From an uncultured Granulosicoccus sp. (lineage in GTDB: Bacteria > Pseudomonadota > Gammaproteobacteria > Granulosicoccales > Granulosicoccaceae): 14,928 nucleotides of DNA. The translations under genes and the position numbers were made by a program. This document shows positions 14,183 through 14,928 of the stretch, one piece after another (position 1 is the first letter of the stretch; the number at the start of each line of letters is the position of its first letter). The notes under the pieces were generated by a model. That model worked only from the letters and a program-made list of their open reading frames with translations, did not search any database and was not told where the DNA came from. The DNA lies in contig CALDSR010000052.1 of assembly GCA_937924505.1 (NCBI GenBank), positions 1 to 14,928 on the forward strand. The letters run 5' to 3'.

Positions 14183-14731
14183 CTATGCACCCGGCAAGCC
14201 GCTATCCGGTTTGACAGTGACAGTGCCTGATGCCTGATCCCACTGAAACGGGCAAGTATTGCATTGAATGCGACGTTCAGTTTTCGGCATGTCCTTGAGT
14301 CGAGGGTCCACATCACCACTGGCAAGCGTCGGCTGATCGTTTGCGTCGAATCGCTTCTTGAGTAGGTCAAGCAGCAGATCATCCAGCCCGAGCGGTTCCG
14401 CGATTTGGTAAGTCGTTCCGGGAAAGCGGGAGGCGGCCTGGCTGGTCAGGCTCGGTATGTCACGCGTCCAGTGCTTGCCTTTTGCCAGAAACAGTGGCAA
14501 CACGACGATATGCGATGCACCTTTTTTAACGCAATTTTCAAAGGCTCGTTCAATGTCAGGCATGGACAGCTCCATGTGCGCAGGCTCGACAATCCGGCAA
14601 TCGTTGGCGAAGCGCTCGGCAAATCGACTGGCAAGCTCTACGAGACTGTCGTTAGACTGCGCCCGGCGGCTACCGTGATCACAAATGATAATCCCGGTCG
14701 CGACACTGCCAAGATTGGATAGGTTGCTCAT
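14183..14731 (-). CDS. CbiX/SirB-like sirohydrochlorin chelatase family protein
   Basis: This is a 182-residue class II chelatase-like protein that would insert cobalt or ferrous iron into sirohydrochlorin on the way to cobalamin or sirohaem. Signature elements are DHGSR (18-22), AHMEL (51-55), and LPLFLAKGKHWTRDIP (78-93), where the G-x-H-x3-DIP motif supplies the second metal-binding His. After the core (about 125 residues) there is a C-terminal extension containing C157-x2-C160 (QCNTCPF). The chosen start gives MSNLSNLG directly before the first strand. An in-frame ATG 123 bases upstream would add a hydrophobic stretch unlike the family. The gene is convergent with the SnoaL gene and seems unrelated to the operon. 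Metal choice cannot be told from sequence. Confidence 0.82.
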   Translation of the reverse strand: MSNLSNLGSVATGIIICDHGSRRAQSNDSLVELASRFAERFANDCRIVEPAHMELSMPDIERAFENCVKKGASHIVVLPLFLAKGKHWTRDIPSLTSQAASRFPGTTYQIAEPLGLDDLLLDLLKKRFDANDQPTLASGDVDPRLKDMPKTERRIQCNTCPFQWDQASGTVTVKPDSGLPGA

Positions 14732-14928
14732 ATTCAGGCTCAGTGGTTGAAAACAGTGTATGTGCGCTGTTCGCCTCACAAAGTGACAAACAAGGAAGAT
14801 ATTAAAGGAAGATATAAGGTACAGGTAGCAGTAAATACCCAACGAGAGTCCCAAGTCTGATTGCCCGAGAGAACAACCGCTTTTACAATCTTTGGTTGCC
14901 GCACTCTATCGCTCATCGTTCTCACGCC

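Noticed and set aside
14732..14854. N-terminal extension of the chelatase with a membrane-like segment
   Set aside because: The extra 41 residues are rich in aromatic and Cys/His residues, have no family counterpart, and the ATG at 14729-14731 leads directly into the first strand of the domain.
14855..14928. Possible gene or RNA at the right edge
   Set aside because: No open frame, hairpin or RNA signature could be supported in this short end segment.

Overview
The window looks like part of the chromosome of a heterotrophic, probably marine gammaproteobacterium with a large ABC-transporter repertoire. Granulosicoccus-like bacteria come to mind, but that is a recollection and not something the sequence proves. 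Gene density is high, base composition is moderate (near 50% GC by eye) and genes are ordered in tightly coupled operons. No rRNA, tRNA, CRISPR array, insertion sequence or phage gene was seen. No stretch longer than about 200 bases lacks a gene.

Layout. Bases 1-673 (+) hold the 3' two-thirds of a proline racemase-family gene with the Thr variant typical of trans-3-hydroxy-L-proline dehydratases. Bases 674-859 carry a probable decayed tail of an acyl-CoA thioesterase on the minus strand, next to an intact hotdog thioesterase gene (860-1327, -). From 12993 down to 1492 runs one minus-strand operon of twelve reading frames. In transcription order these are: sugar-type ABC ATPase, periplasmic binding protein, two inner-membrane permeases, a single-domain SnoaL-like protein, a histidinol-dehydrogenase-family (HpsN-like) dehydrogenase, a two-domain SnoaL-like protein, an SDR oxidoreductase, a LacI-type regulator, another two-domain SnoaL-like protein, a small cupin-like fragment, and a MetE C-terminal-domain zinc enzyme related to epoxyalkane:coenzyme M transferases. 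A fourth SnoaL-like protein (13157-14173, +) is transcribed divergently from the head of the operon. A CbiX/SirB-like chelatase gene (14183-14731, -) converges on it.

How it may work together. The importer brings in an unknown, probably polyhydroxylated solute, and the two dehydrogenases oxidise it. Four SnoaL-like proteins (seven NTF2-fold domains in total) and the zinc MetE-like enzyme carry out steps that cannot be named from sequence. The LacI protein most likely controls the locus through two related palindromes in the divergent promoter region. One overlaps the -10 box of a good sigma-70 promoter for the operon, and the other lies 64 bases away. Hairpins on both sides of the binding-protein gene suggest that its transcript is processed or protected so that it is made in excess. 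The combination of several SnoaL-like proteins with HpsN-like, SDR and MetE-like enzymes under one LacI regulator does not correspond to any characterised pathway I can name. It is the main candidate for an undescribed system here.
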